From: Siphonodentalium dalli
Taxonomy: Eukaryota; Mollusca; Scaphopoda; Gadilida; Siphonodentaliidae
Assembly: GCA_032622095.1 (NCBI GenBank)
Contig: CP136064.1
Span: 3,778,280 to 3,842,279, forward strand
Direction: 5' to 3'
DNA length: 64,000 bases
Shown here in pieces: positions 21,701 through 32,204 of this stretch (position 1 is the stretch's first letter; each line of letters starts with the position of its first letter). The notes beneath the pieces were generated by a model. That model searched no databases. It was not told where the DNA came from and was given only the letters and a program-made list of their open reading frames with translations. The position numbers were made by a program, and so were the translations under genes.

Positions 21701-24700
21701 AGATCTGCTAGCATAATTAATTATTAAAAAAAAACCTAGTAAATCACCAAATATGTTATATTGTCTTGGTTCTATGGAAGGAAACACATATACAACAAAG
21801 AAGAAGTCAGCCACAAATAGTTCAGCACAAGGAACGAAACTGTTTATAATTATACAGTCTGGTCCATCCAAAGCAGGGAGCATTCAACTGGGAATTTTGT
21901 TTGTGGTAATGATGAGAATGTTTCAGATGTTGATGATGATGATATCGATGATACCGATGACGATTATGATGATTATGGCAATGATGGTTATGGCGATGAT
22001 GGTGCTGATTATGGCGATGATGGTGATGATGATGGTGGTGATGATGATGATGTTGATGGTGGTGATGATGATGATGATTATGTTGCTGCTTCTGCTGCTG
22101 CTGATGATGATGGTGGTGATCATCATCATCATCATAATGATGACGATGATGATAATTATGATGACAAAGACGACGATGATGATAATGATGATGACAGGAC
22201 GTGCCAAACAAGGTGCCACTTATGGGCTCTTACCCAGCGCTGTGGGGGGGGGGGGGGGGTAATCTATACTAACCCGGCCCGCGGAGGTAACTGGTACGTA
22301 TATGTCACAATGCAATGGTGGTTTGTCTCCTATTATTTAATTCGCCCATATTACTGCGCTAAATACATCCCCCGGTTAAAGCTGCAGGACAAAGTTCAGC
22401 CCCATAGCTACGCTGGTCTGACCGTTGCCATCACGAATATTTTCGCATTTAATTTTTACTTACGTATTTTGTCAGTTACATTTCATTCTGGTTTGATCGA
22501 GCCAATTTTCAAACAAATATAGACAATTCAGTTTCTCAGAATAATGCAGAATGAATTGTAGCCGATAGAAGTCTTAAAGTCATGTGAAACACTGAGGTTT
22601 TCATCGGACGGAATAACAAACGATCATACCAAAATAAGTTATTTTCATTGATATGATATCGAAATAATCAGAGAACAGTGTTCACCCTGTTTTCTCGAAA
22701 ATCCGAAATTATCTGCTTATAATATAACTTGTTTTAGGTAGATAATCTGCTTAGAATCGTCTATTTTGAGTAGGTAATGTGCTGAAAACGAGAACGTTTT
22801 AGTCACATCATCGACTCATAATGAGGCAATTCTAGGCATATTATGTGCGGACAAAGACACAAATGAGTCAATTTTTCAAGTGTACGCTCTTTAACATGTG
22901 TTTTCACTGTGGCCTGCATTATAAAGCGAAATAACGGCTATGACTCCATTATATGCTTAATTTAGAATCAAATAATCATATTATGTACCTATTTCACATT
23001 ATAAGTCGATTATGTGCTTATTTGCTTGAGGATATGTTGCTTTGTTGTGTACGAATTACACGCAGTAAATATTATTGGCGTAATTATTGTCGTAATATGT
23101 ATGCCCAATAAGGGTACGTTCATACGCTGGCAAGTTTGCACGGTATGTTTTGCCGGCATTTCGTCATAGAAAATCACATGGTGCCAGAATATGAACGGAT
23201 ACATTCATATAACATGCATCTTTACCAAATCTAACGACATGAGAAGTAACTTCTCCGTAGTTCCACTTGTAACGGTGCTACTGGCATTTGGCTTCAAATA
23301 CCTGTATGACTGATTCTTGCGAGATAATTGCATGCTATTTACAAGCAAATTCCAGTAGCATGGCTACAGGTGGAACTACATTGTTTTTACTTCGCCCGTA
23401 GTTAGCCGTGGTACAGATGCATTGTATAACAGAACGGCCCTGTGCCAATGCATTCTCTTATATATGCGAGTCGACCATAGGTCGCCTCGCATATATAAGA
23501 GAATGCATTGGCTTAACACATTATAAAATTATAAAATTGTTAAAGAATGTAAGAAACAAGAGGTGGCATCAGAGATGCTGTGTCTCGTTTTCGGTGGCTT
23601 ACCGCCGGTGGCTACCGCCGGTGGCTACCGCCAATTGGTATGCATCAGTATCGGTAGACTAATTAATAGGTAAAATCGAAAAATGACTAATTAAGGGCCA
23701 TAACTCTATCAAATTTTATCAGGCCAGGCTGGTTTTCGAACTCGTCCGAAATATTCTTGGCAAGTACGTCTATTCCAAATTTTAAACAAACCGGAGGACG
23801 TTTGTTGAAGTTATCGCGCTAACGAGCTAAAAATTCACGCAAAAATTACTAATTAAGGGCCATAACTCTATCAAATTTTATTGGACCAGGCTGGTTTTCG
23901 AACTCGTCCAGGATATTATTGGAAGACACTTATATACCAAATGTTAGTTGAATCGGATGACGTTTGTTGAAGTTATCGCGCTAACGAGCTCAAAATTCGT
24001 ACACAATGAGTACTTAAGGACCATAACTCTATCAAATTTTATCGGACCGGGCCGGTTTTCTAACTCGTCCGAGGTATTCTTGGGAGACACATATATATCA
24101 ATATTTCAATCAAATAGGATGATGTTTGTTAAATTATCGCGCTAACGAGCTGAAAATTTGTGAAAAATGACTAATTAAGGGCCATAACTCTATCAAATTT
24201 TATCGGACCAGGCCGGTTTTCGAACTCGTCCGAGATATTCTTGGGAGACACCTATATACCAAATTTCAATCAAATCGGATAACGTTTGTTGAAGTTGTTG
24301 CGCTAACGAGCCTAAAATCAGTGAACAATGGCAAAGGGCCATAACTCTGTAATAAATGTGCGAACGAACCCGATTTTTTGTCTGCAGCTTACGTGCATGG
24401 ATATGTACTCACACACCAGGCCAATGCATTCTCTTAGATATGCGAGGCGACCTATGGTCGACTCGCATATATAAGAGAATGCATTGGCACAGGGCATAAC
24501 TGTAACCATCACAATGTTGTCAATGAACCGATGCATCTTGTATTCTTATTTCCGTTCATATTATGGCACCATATCGTGTTCTACGACGAAATGCTAGGAA
24601 ACCATATCGTGCACACGTGCCAGTGTATGAACGTACCATAAGGCGTCTCCAGTAAAGTAGTAAATATTCACACGTGTGAATATTTCAACCGTCATGTTAT

Positions 24701-26601
24701 TTATAACAGGCACCAAAAAAGTAGTAAATAGTTACATGTGTGCATAGTTGAACCGTTGTGTTATTTATAATAGCCACCAAAAATGTTTGTTAGTATGTTG
24801 TCTTCCCTATATGACCAGGACATTGTAGTAGAACGATTTAGGATGGTATATGCTAACTTATCCCTTTCTATAATAAATGGATTCCCCCATAGTGGCGTTT
24901 ACATTATGTCAATAATGTTGAGTTTTGGTTTGTGATAAGCTATGCCAATTACAAATAATAGAAATGAAAACAGATTCTATAATTACAATCATGGGTATAT
25001 AATATATGATCTTGAGCGCATTGCCATTTCTGACTATGGTTTTCTTGTATTAATTGGTTGCAGTTGATTGGATAATAATTTAAACAGACGACGTTATGGC
25101 CGTTTGTTGAACTTATTTTCTGAACATTTCATTAAAGGGGTACTGTACGCAATTTTCAATAAATTCCCGGTAATAACAACGATATAATGTCGATAATATA
25201 TAGAAAAATAATTAATTTGAGTCGAGGATGTATTGTGTAGACGTTCGGGTTAATGGGGTATCTTAAAATCAAAGTAAATAATTTTATTTAAATTAAATTT
25301 ATGGCTGCAGCCATAAATTAAATCACGAATTTCCGTGTACAAGACGTAATCAAATTAATTAACGGATAGTGGATTGAGCAATGCGTGGCACACATGATCA
25401 TGAAACAAAATACGGGGCGTAAACTCAAGTAACTCACTGACTAGTGACTATACAATAACTTAAATGAGTATATGGGACTAGTATGCATATAATATAACAT
25501 ATAATAAATACATTTGTTAGAACACTGTAAAAAAAAATAATCGACAACGACAATTTGTAATTTCGCATTCCGACTAATCAATCTGCCATCCTTAACATTA
25601 ATTCCTACTCAACATACTTTTAGATAATGGAAATCTGATTACCTTATTCTACGACTCAAGAAACCAACAACAACATTTGAGTACAGTAGCCCTTTAACCC
25701 TTTACCCAGCAAACCGGCCAAAAACGCCCAAATAAAGCTTCAACAGCCTAAAATATCCTCGGTCTGTCTCAATAACACCATACAAATATGGATATCATTG
25801 GAACCGGTTCATTGACCACATTGTGATGGTTACAATTATGTCCTGTGCCAATGCATTCTCTTATATAGGCGAGTCGACCATAGGTCGCCTGGCATATATA
25901 AGAGAATGCATTGGCCTAAAAAAAAAAATTTTTAACACTTTTTAACATTTTTTCTTACATTCTTTAACAATTTAATAATTTTTTCTTACATTTTTTAACA
26001 ATTTTTATAATATTTTTCTACATTCTTTGACAATTTTATCATTTTTAATATGTGTTAAGCCAATGCATTCTCTTATATATGCGAGGCGACCTATGGTCGA
26101 CTCGCATATATAAGAGAATGCATTGGCACAGGGCCGTTCTGTTGGGTAAAGGGTTAAGGGTCTACCCTTGTTGAATTGTTACCTGTTGTCTTCCTTCCTC
26201 TGTGAGACCCATGTCGTAATATACACATTTCATCTCCGGGAAAACAGAGAATATCGTCCAATGCCAATTACGAAGAGCGGCCAGAGATTCAGTAAGATGG
26301 TTCTGTGACGCGGCTGTTACCATGACGGGGAGATCTGGAAAGGCGGCCACATATCGGATGGAACCAAGTTTAAATTCATCTCTAAATGCGCCATTTTCCA
26401 ACAAAGGATACGACGCGATTTTTTGAAGATTTTCGTCCCTCGTTTGACCGAGAGAACTTGTGCAGGGTATTTCCATCGTTGCTGGTCGGACATCGATGTT
26501 AGCCGCCTGCAATTCCGCCGATGAATATCTATATTTGACGTCATCTGTCGATACCGTTTCTTTGTGGTCTTGATCTGCTATTGAGAATTCTGTATTGAGT
26601 T
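18753..26601 (-). CDS. predicted DUF1647-type glycosyltransferase, three exons (N-terminus missing)
   Basis: The exons are 26183-26601, 20485-20592 and 18753-19232 (stop 18753-18755). All have AG acceptors and GT donors, and the two internal junctions are phase 0. Exon 1 has 'LPVMVTAASQNHLTESLAAL' and 'MKCVYYDMGL', the VTA.S..H..E and YD.GL pattern of nucleotide-sugar transferase folds of the DUF1647 kind. Exon 2 supplies 'CDIRRFDYNRYPCFVSYL'. Exon 3 supplies 'FDFVMWGDASTRF', with the D..RF acidic site, then 'NPEIETTFYLMV', 'IVSCGLDRRCMAP' and 'GGCHRYEQSMM'. Such proteins are expected to be Golgi-lumenal type II membrane proteins. The anchor would be in an upstream exon that I could not find. 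Substrate unknown. The family call rests on remembered motif order, not a search. Confidence 0.72.
19233..19715. other. intron of the glycosyltransferase gene; nothing recognised
   Basis: A+T-rich. The polypyrimidine/acceptor 'ctttcgtatgtccaacag' of exon 3 (minus strand) is the only signal seen. Confidence 0.5.
19716..19962. repeat. 20-bp tandem array, about 12 units
   Basis: The unit is aatggccatgtatcgatcag, with minor variants (atagg, ataag, atcat). It contains two palindromes, atggccat and atcgat. The 60-bp period keeps one frame open, a by-product of the array. It lies inside the glycosyltransferase intron. Confidence 0.95.
20190..20440. mobile_element. MITE-like composite repeat, copy 3, with hairpin 20359-20427
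   Basis: Same layout as 1340-1581, from 'cataaaattaaaaaaacatcc' to 'gcattggcacaggg'. The hairpin has the standard centre 'gcgacctatggtcgactcgc'. It stands 45 bp from the donor side of the glycosyltransferase exon at 20485. Confidence 0.85.
20885..21230. repeat. direct duplication of about 140 bp (198-bp spacing)
   Basis: 'tagcattccattgtgtcagacagtaatggga' through 'gaggtccactgtgtgcaggtcaaaggc' at 20892-21008 recurs at 21093-21209 with scattered changes. Confidence 0.88.
21231..21920. other. no gene seen
   Basis: Short frames only. A weak third echo of the preceding duplication ('tatatagtacattgtaggattc') occurs at 21283. No recognised exon. Confidence 0.45.
21925..22260. repeat. GAT/ATG-rich microsatellite and G14 run
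   Basis: Imperfect (GAT)n and (GATGGT)n fill 21930-22198, followed by a run of 14 G at 22244. The frames of repeated Met/Ile or His residues here are artefacts of the trinucleotide. Confidence 0.95.
22261..23440. other. no gene seen
   Basis: Contains dispersed 'ataatc.gctta' words (22715-23020). 'tggtgccagaatatgaacgg' (23179) has a related inverse near 24620. No exon was recognised. Confidence 0.45.
23444..23512. mobile_element. 69-bp hairpin family, full copy
   Basis: 'gccaatgcattctcttata' to its complement, around the centre 'gcgagtcgaccataggtcgcctcgc', inverted relative to the copy at 1513. 'ccctgt' precedes it. Confidence 0.92.
23680..24345. repeat. satellite of about 160-bp units, four copies
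   Basis: The unit includes 'attaagggccataactctatc', 'aactcgtccgagatattctt' and 'gaagttatcgcgctaacgag'. Copies begin near 23691, 23858, 24013 and 24174, and a fifth partial copy at 24336 breaks off. The units differ from each other noticeably, so homogenisation is not recent. 'gggccataactct' is a word I recall from molluscan repeats, which is weak taxonomic evidence. Confidence 0.92.
24420..24488. mobile_element. 69-bp hairpin family, full copy
   Basis: Full copy with centre 'gcgaggcgacctatggtcgactcgc'. It is inserted in 'cacacacca|gg ... cacagggcataactg'. Confidence 0.92.
24640..24785. repeat. tandem duplication of about 66 bp
   Basis: 'aaagtagtaaatattcacacgtgtgaatatttcaaccgtcatgttatttataaca' is followed by a diverged second copy from 24718. 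The first copy contains the palindrome 'aaatattcacacgtgtgaatattt'. Confidence 0.85.
25135..25640. repeat. dispersed repeat, copy B (pair of 16990-17860)
   Basis: Collinear with copy A from 'attcccggtaataacaacgat' to 'ttaattcctactcaacatactttt', and lacks the insert of copy A. Confidence 0.75.
25780..26157. mobile_element. pair of 69-bp hairpins in a larger repeat
   Basis: Hairpins at 25847-25915 and 26059-26127 flank about 140 bp of A+T-rich, partly tandem 'ttttttcttacattctttaacaattt'. The surrounding 'atatggatatcattggaaccgg...ttgaccacattgtgat' and 'cgttctgttgggtaaagggttaa' are also found around the single hairpin at 58701-58769. That gives a one-hairpin and a two-hairpin version of the same locus type. 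Confidence 0.88.
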
Positions 26602-26744
26602 CTGCGAGAAATTAATACCTTTCATTAAGGAAGAAGATGGTTCACCTGGATTGATAATACGAAAATATGAGCAGACGACAGATTGACGAACGGATAATAT
26701 AAGTACAGAATAATTTATATTCGTTGATGGGGAATGTTCAGATA

Positions 26745-26870
26745 ATAATCATCATGATAAGTTCACTTGGGTAGTTTATCATGATAAGTTCACATGGGTA
26801 GTTTATCATGATAAGTTCACTTGGGTAGTTTATCATGATAAGTTCACTTCGGTAGTTTATCTGAACATGC
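26745..26870. repeat. 27-bp tandem array, 4 units
   Basis: The unit is tagtttatcatgataagttcacttggg. 'tatcatgata' is palindromic, so each unit can fold. Flanked by 'gttcagataat' and 'ttatctgaac' (inverted), which may mark a small foldback element (26726-26866). Confidence 0.88.
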
Positions 26871-28480
26871 CCTCGTGGAACTATTCCTCATCGAGTATTT
26901 AGTAATGAACGGAAACAATATATTTTAGCAATAAACAGACCTAGAACCCCTATGAAATAAGATAACGAATCCAAACATAATTGTAATCTCATAATTTCAT
27001 CTCAAACCTCACTGATAATGTTTAATGTTTAACCCACAGGGATCCTCACACAGCTTGAAGCATGCACTATATAGGGATTGTCGTGTGCACAGTATATGTG
27101 GGGCTCTCTATGGGTTCAGCCTTATGTCGCCAAAATTAATGTCGCATTCTCAGATGGAGAGCTGCTAACTTTAGTTTCGAATTCACAAGCATCGTCCGCT
27201 GAAGCGTGCACACATTTTGAGTAGCAAGTTGCTATTGACAACGCTTATCAAATACATCACCAGGCAGCTGTTACGGTAACTGCATGGGCCGTACCCCATC
27301 CTGGCCTATTAGATTGACCAATGAGAATGGAGATCTACTGATAGGAGATGGTGACATATTAGGTACACCTTGATTGACACTGATCCCATATTGAAAGCCC
27401 CACGCAGGGGGTATATGGATTCATATGGGGTCGATAGACGCCATCTTGTTTTTCTTGGAACTCTGCCGCCTCGGGGATATTTTCGGTGTATTTTGGCATC
27501 AAGAAAAGCGATATCTGTCGGAAATCATTCTCTGCGAATTTAAAGACAAAGTACCATGTACCAAAACCTGCACATGATGTATTTGAGGAATCCTAAAGAC
27601 TCATAAATTAACTATCAAACTAAATGTGTTGTCCTACTTCTTGCGATATCTATATATTTAACTTACTATAGAACTTCGTACAAGTAATTCAAATTCTGAC
27701 CTGGAAAGCGTGATAAAATCGTTACAGGACTCGTTGCTGCTGACTACGGTGACATATGAGGTTCAGCGAGATTAATAGCGCCTCGCCCGATATTAATTTC
27801 ACTTCGCCTCATATGACACCGTATCCGGCAACAACTCGAACTGATTGGTTCTCCAACAGTGGCTAGGATTGCAGCTACTGAATTGCTTCGCACCACCCAT
27901 GTGATGTGGAAGTATTCGGTCGGTGCAGGGTCCGCGTTTGGCCGAAATTTACTTTTGCCAAATAATTTGCCAAATGAAATTTATTTTTTTCGAATTCTTT
28001 TAGAATTCTTTTCTGCAACATTGAGTCTTATGTTTCATCACTCGTGCATGGTTTGAACGACTTTTGATATCGATAGGAAAGCAGTTAGTTAATAATTACA
28101 CTCGCATCTCTGTTGTGGTTTATCATACAAAAATAAACCAGTCACCGGACATTACCATGATAGAAGGGTTGCTTCGTCACAAGAGCATTAGCTATGTAAA
28201 TAACACCATCACACTAAATACGGATAATCCCCACCATCGATACTAACGCTATCAGATTAACTTCATCTTCATAGAGGTGTTAACTGTTCCTAAACCTTAT
28301 AAAACACCACTACCATAATTATATTGTAAGAGTTTCCAGAAATGAATGGTATTGATTGACCCATATATTTTCCACTTTCTTGAGGAATTAAAAACTTTTG
28401 CCAAACGAAAATATTTTTTGCCAAATGTGAATTATTTTTGCCACTGGCAAATTTGGCAAATGGCAGCGCAAACCCTGGGC
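26871..28480. other. no certain gene; several inverted segments
   Basis: 27020-27125 holds a relative of the 'gagccccac' repeat. 27723-27838 is an imperfect inverted repeat (ggactcgttgctgctgactac... / ...tatccggcaacaactcg). 'ttttgccaaatg' words cluster at 27955-27975 and 28398-28460. 27430-27500 is G+C-richer, but no exon could be supported. If the glycosyltransferase gene has further exons in the window they should be here or further right; none was recognised. Confidence 0.45.
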
Positions 28481-28483
28481 CGG

Positions 28484-29105
28484 TGGCATGATAACTTGTC
28501 AGTATGCTAACATTGATATGCCCAGTATTTCGCTGTAGCGGGATTGCTTCATCGTTGGAGGTGTAAGGTCGGTGGCATGATAACTTGTCAGTATGCTAAC
28601 ATTGATATGCCCAGTATTGCCGATGGGGTCATTGTCACAAGGCTCCGGTCACATTCGTAGCCAGCTTTTTAAATGGATCACAAATGTAGCCAGCTTATTC
28701 GCCGTTGATCACATTTGTAGCCAGCTTGTCTAATTCATGCTTTATATGGCGCGAAATATGACGTCATCGCGTTCGTGACTAAAATGTCGATAATAATTCG
28801 AGCTTTCCAACGACATTGATCGGAAACCTGAGGTTATTAGATGAACTAATATCAAAATAAAATTCAAGTTGGTGTTGTTCATCCATCAACTCAGAAAAAT
28901 TAGATTAACCTGATCGTGTTCATTGCACGATCGGGCTCGCTTGAATATGAAAAGCTGGCTACAAATGTGATCGCCATAGAAAAGCTGACTACATTTGTGA
29001 TCGATTTAAAAAGCTGGCTACGAATGTGATCGATGCCTTGTTACAATGACCACATCAGCCCCAGTATTTCGCTATATCGGGATTGCTTTATCGTTGGAGG
29101 TGGAA
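28484..29105. mobile_element. MITE-like element with 36-bp subrepeats, in a duplicated 85-bp segment
   Basis: The inverted ends are 'ggtcattgtcacaaggc' (28628) and 'gccttgttacaatgacc' (29034). Inside each end, 'gatcacatttgtagccagctt' is repeated about three times, in opposite orientation at the two ends. Just outside, 'ggtggcatgataacttgtcagtatgctaacattgatatgcccagtatt' is tandemly duplicated (28484 and 28570), and 'ccccagtatttcgcta' continues at 29058. Confidence 0.8.
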
Positions 29106-29256
29106 GTTACACCGGTGTCATGAGCCATAAGCCCCAGGTAGTACAAGAAACCCATTGTCAGAAATGGTAACGCCATCTAGATCATATTATTAGCATATAT
29201 AAATATATTGGAGCTTTAATGTATTGAGTGTGAAAAATGTCTGTATAGTTGAGTGT

Positions 29257-29262
29257 GTGTAC
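29257..29262. repeat. left 6-bp target-site duplication GTGTAC
   Basis: GTGTAC abuts the first base of the inverted repeat (tgatgatacccacccc). The same six bases stand at 55681-55686 after the mirrored end. Six-base duplications are typical of Polinton integrase. Confidence 0.9.
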
Positions 29263-30130
29263 TGATGATACCCACCCCAGTTGGCCCCCAGTTCAGGAAC
29301 GATAACTCTATCCGACCTATACTCCGCAGTACTCCAGTCTAGACAGTTTGACCTACATTCTCTGCAGTACATGGAGTTTGACCTATATTCTCCGCCCACG
29401 CGTCGGTTTATGATCCCCATTAGCATATTATTATACGGAAGGGATATTTTTGGCCGGACATGTCCAAACACGTTCGCCGCCCACGCATTCTCACGTCATA
29501 TACTACGAGTCATTATCGATTTACTCTGTGTCCACTCGGTGATGTGCTTCTGTATAAATTATCGATTAAAACGTGTCATGACACAGCCGCTTTCTGCATG
29601 CCAGTCGATTCGCTATAACACGTTCAGACTCGATCCACCATCTATAAATATATAAACACGTACGGACATGTTTGTTATATATAGCTTTTCGTCGACCCCC
29701 CCTCAGGTATATAAACGGTCGTTTCTTGATGTGATATCATAGATGGCTCAATGAAAATAGATACTACGAGGGACGTTTGATATAATGTGAGTATAAGTAT
29801 ATATTCTATACAAAATTGTTTTGAAATATGCAAATATAACTCTGTGTTTAAAACAACTAGTATATGGTGGTACATTGATAAATTCGCAAACGTGACAGGT
29901 AAACTTTATTTATAATCCCCAGCCTCATAAAATTAATATATACGAAATGTTTTAGTGTTTGCCGTAAAATTTGTGTGTGTTTGAACGCACCCCCCCACGC
30001 ATACAGTTATAAAATGCGTAGATCAAATTATAGTGAATAAAATATATATGTATACTATACCCTTTTTACACAGAATGGAACGAAATCCGATAAAACATTA
30101 ATCCGTTTATTATAGAAATTGTCAGGGGCG

Positions 30131-31662
30131 TTAATCCTTATTGTCCCCTTTCTTCTTCGGCGGCTCTACGTCATCGCTGTCCCACGTGCACGAAGTCATT
30201 GTCTTTTCCTCGTCGCTCAGCTCCCAATCGTCCCAATTGCTCATTTCGTCTTTTGGCTGGAAACAGAAGAAAAGACGTTCGGATTCAAAAAATAATTGTT
30301 ATACAGATACGAGTGATTAACGAAGGTGTGTCAATCTCGGGTTATCAATATCGTTCCTTACTATGTTAGGGCCAGTTATAATGATATATACTTACATCCT
30401 CATAGCACCTCAGCTCGCTATCGCCCCCATCTTCCCATTCGTCCCACGAACTCATTGCTGTTAACTGTAAACAGAAGACAAGGCGATAATGTCGAATTTA
30501 AATCGAACAACAATATAGATAATAAGAAAGTTCATTTTATTTATATGAAAAAATAATCGTTAATCTCCCTGAGAAATTGCTGCTTATGCTAGTTAGTGAG
30601 CGTCGGATTAAGAATAAACCATATTCGTTATTCCCAGCACTAAAATAAAAGAACGTGTATTATTTAGTTTTTTGATAACTTAATCAGCTTATATTATTTA
30701 CATAAATAAATCAGTATACTCACAGAATCCGTGGGGTCAACGTTTTCTTTGTCAGACTCCCCATGCTCCCACTCAATGGTGTTGGTGGGGGACTGAAATA
30801 AAAAATAAACATAAAAGTTATCGAGGAAAACCATTCCCTATATTTATAGAGTTGGAAAAAGTGAGTTACAAAATTAAAATATTTAATATCGCCGATTTGA
30901 AGCGTAATATTTTTTGTCAGTACAATGTTATGAATTCAATTGTGAAAGAAGGCGGTCGATACGACGACGTTGGAGTTAAGAATAAATTTTCATTTACCTG
31001 GTGTTCAAAAGCCGGTCAAAATTCGTCAGTAAACATTGCATGAAATTACTTGCGAAAAGTATTGACACAATCCACTTTTTATGTTTTTAAAGTTCAAATA
31101 TATAAGCTGTAATGTGTGTACTTACCGTATCTATATCACTTATTACTCTATCCTCATCCGGGGTAAATAATCTTTTTCTGATCTGTAAATAAAAAAACGA
31201 GCGCAAAAAATTACAAATATTAAGAGCGTGTCATATTAAAACAAAAGATAGGGGGGGGGGCGACACAGAATAGTAAAAAATATAGGCTTTACATGAATAT
31301 GTTATAAAAATCGTGTTCCAAGTAACTCGTCTTTCATTTAGCCCTCGGGTATAGTAAAGAGCGTTATTAGTTACTGTTTTCCCGATATGAAAATAATAAA
31401 GAGCGTTTGGGGTTGTGTAATTAAAAACCAATAAAATCGCACAGCTGACAGAAGACGAGTACACTATATAAATTGTTCGAATTCAAAAACAATACACAAA
31501 GAAATCCCTGGTTTCAACGAGTATGAATAATTCTCAAACGAACGCTACTATTGTCTTTAACTAAATATCATGTTCAATTTAAAATGAAATAAAAGTTATA
31601 TTTATACATACCATTTCCATCGTGGGTGTCTCGCCGTCTTTAATCGCGTTGGGTGTTTCCAT
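30131..31662 (-). CDS. small acidic five-exon protein encoded in the left TIR
   Basis: Exons are 31612-31662, 31126-31182, 30724-30792, 30396-30464 and 30131-30256. All introns are GT-AG, with acceptors such as 'atttacag', 'tttatttcag' and 'tttccag'. Every exon length is a multiple of 3 (51, 57, 69, 69, 126), so all junctions are phase 0. The product is 123 residues and rich in Asp/Glu. Exon 4 has MSSWDEWEDGGDSEL and exon 5 has MSNWDDWELSDEE, an evident duplicated motif. Exon 3 has 'TIEWEHGESDKENVDP', and the C-terminus is basic/acidic 'PPKKKGDNKD'. No signal peptide or membrane segment. Not recognised as any known family; the motif resembles acidic tryptophan-containing interaction peptides. 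Five consistent splice pairs with a single open frame argue strongly for a real gene. Confidence 0.85.
31244..31261. repeat. G-run inside the acidic-gene intron
   Basis: 'ataggggggggggcga' lies close to the point where the right TIR has lost about 0.9 kb. It may have helped break or slip the DNA. Confidence 0.6.
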
Positions 31663-32112
31663 GTTTGAGAAGTTGTGCGGAGTGAAGAATTTCACCTTAT
31701 ATTATACCCAGTAACTAATCATCGCCCCTATGCTTGACCCAAAGTTATAATTCACGTTACAGTATAATTACAACCGACGTGTGTTTCGCAAATTACGGTA
31801 CCAATTATGGCATTACCAGCGTCCGATGCTTTTGGTCATTTACATCCTACGACACGTTCGCAGCGGGGGTATTAATAGCGGGTATAGTTTGTAATGTAGT
31901 ATAATTGTCTTATTAGCATACTGCCGGACACAAGCCTGTCCGATAAAAGGTTAAATAACCCCCATGATTTGTTGAATAACAGATTATTTGGGGAGGGAAG
32001 ACAGATGTCTACTTTTAAACTTGACAGATATAACACGGTTTTGAATATTGTCAGCAAAATTCCTCGGTCGCCCAATTATAAAGAGGGGTCCACGTTTCCG
32101 ACCAATAAATTC

Positions 32113-32204
32113 ACAATTTAGTTCATTTCAGAGATGACCGAGTACCGTAAGCCACAAACCACCACCCGCATGATACATCGCCGAAAAAAGATTACAAATT
32201 CTCC
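32113..32204 (+). repeat. 92-bp repeat at left TIR/core junction
   Basis: 'caatttagttcatttcagag' through 'attacaaattctcc' also stands at 41432-41521 in the same orientation, at the other core boundary, although the adjoining TIRs are inverted. The two copies differ at several positions and by short indels. Confidence 0.9.

Larger units (their letters stand above)
29263..32113. repeat. left terminal inverted repeat
   Basis: Matches the right end in inverse orientation from the tip to 'ccaataaattcacaatt' at 32113. By eye the outer part (29263 to about 31720) is nearly identical to its partner except for one deletion there. The inner part (about 31735-32113) is clearly more diverged. It contains all five exons of the acidic gene. 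Confidence 0.92.

Noticed and set aside
21753-22262. Long Met/Ile-rich and His-rich frames
   Set aside because: Produced by the GAT/ATG microsatellite; no flanking coding signal.
29281-29655. 124-codon ORF in the left TIR, also seen in the right TIR
   Set aside because: The TIRs are near-identical, so conservation is not independent. A small difference at the 'cagtcgattcgctat' position shifts the C-terminus in the right copy, and both strands are open.
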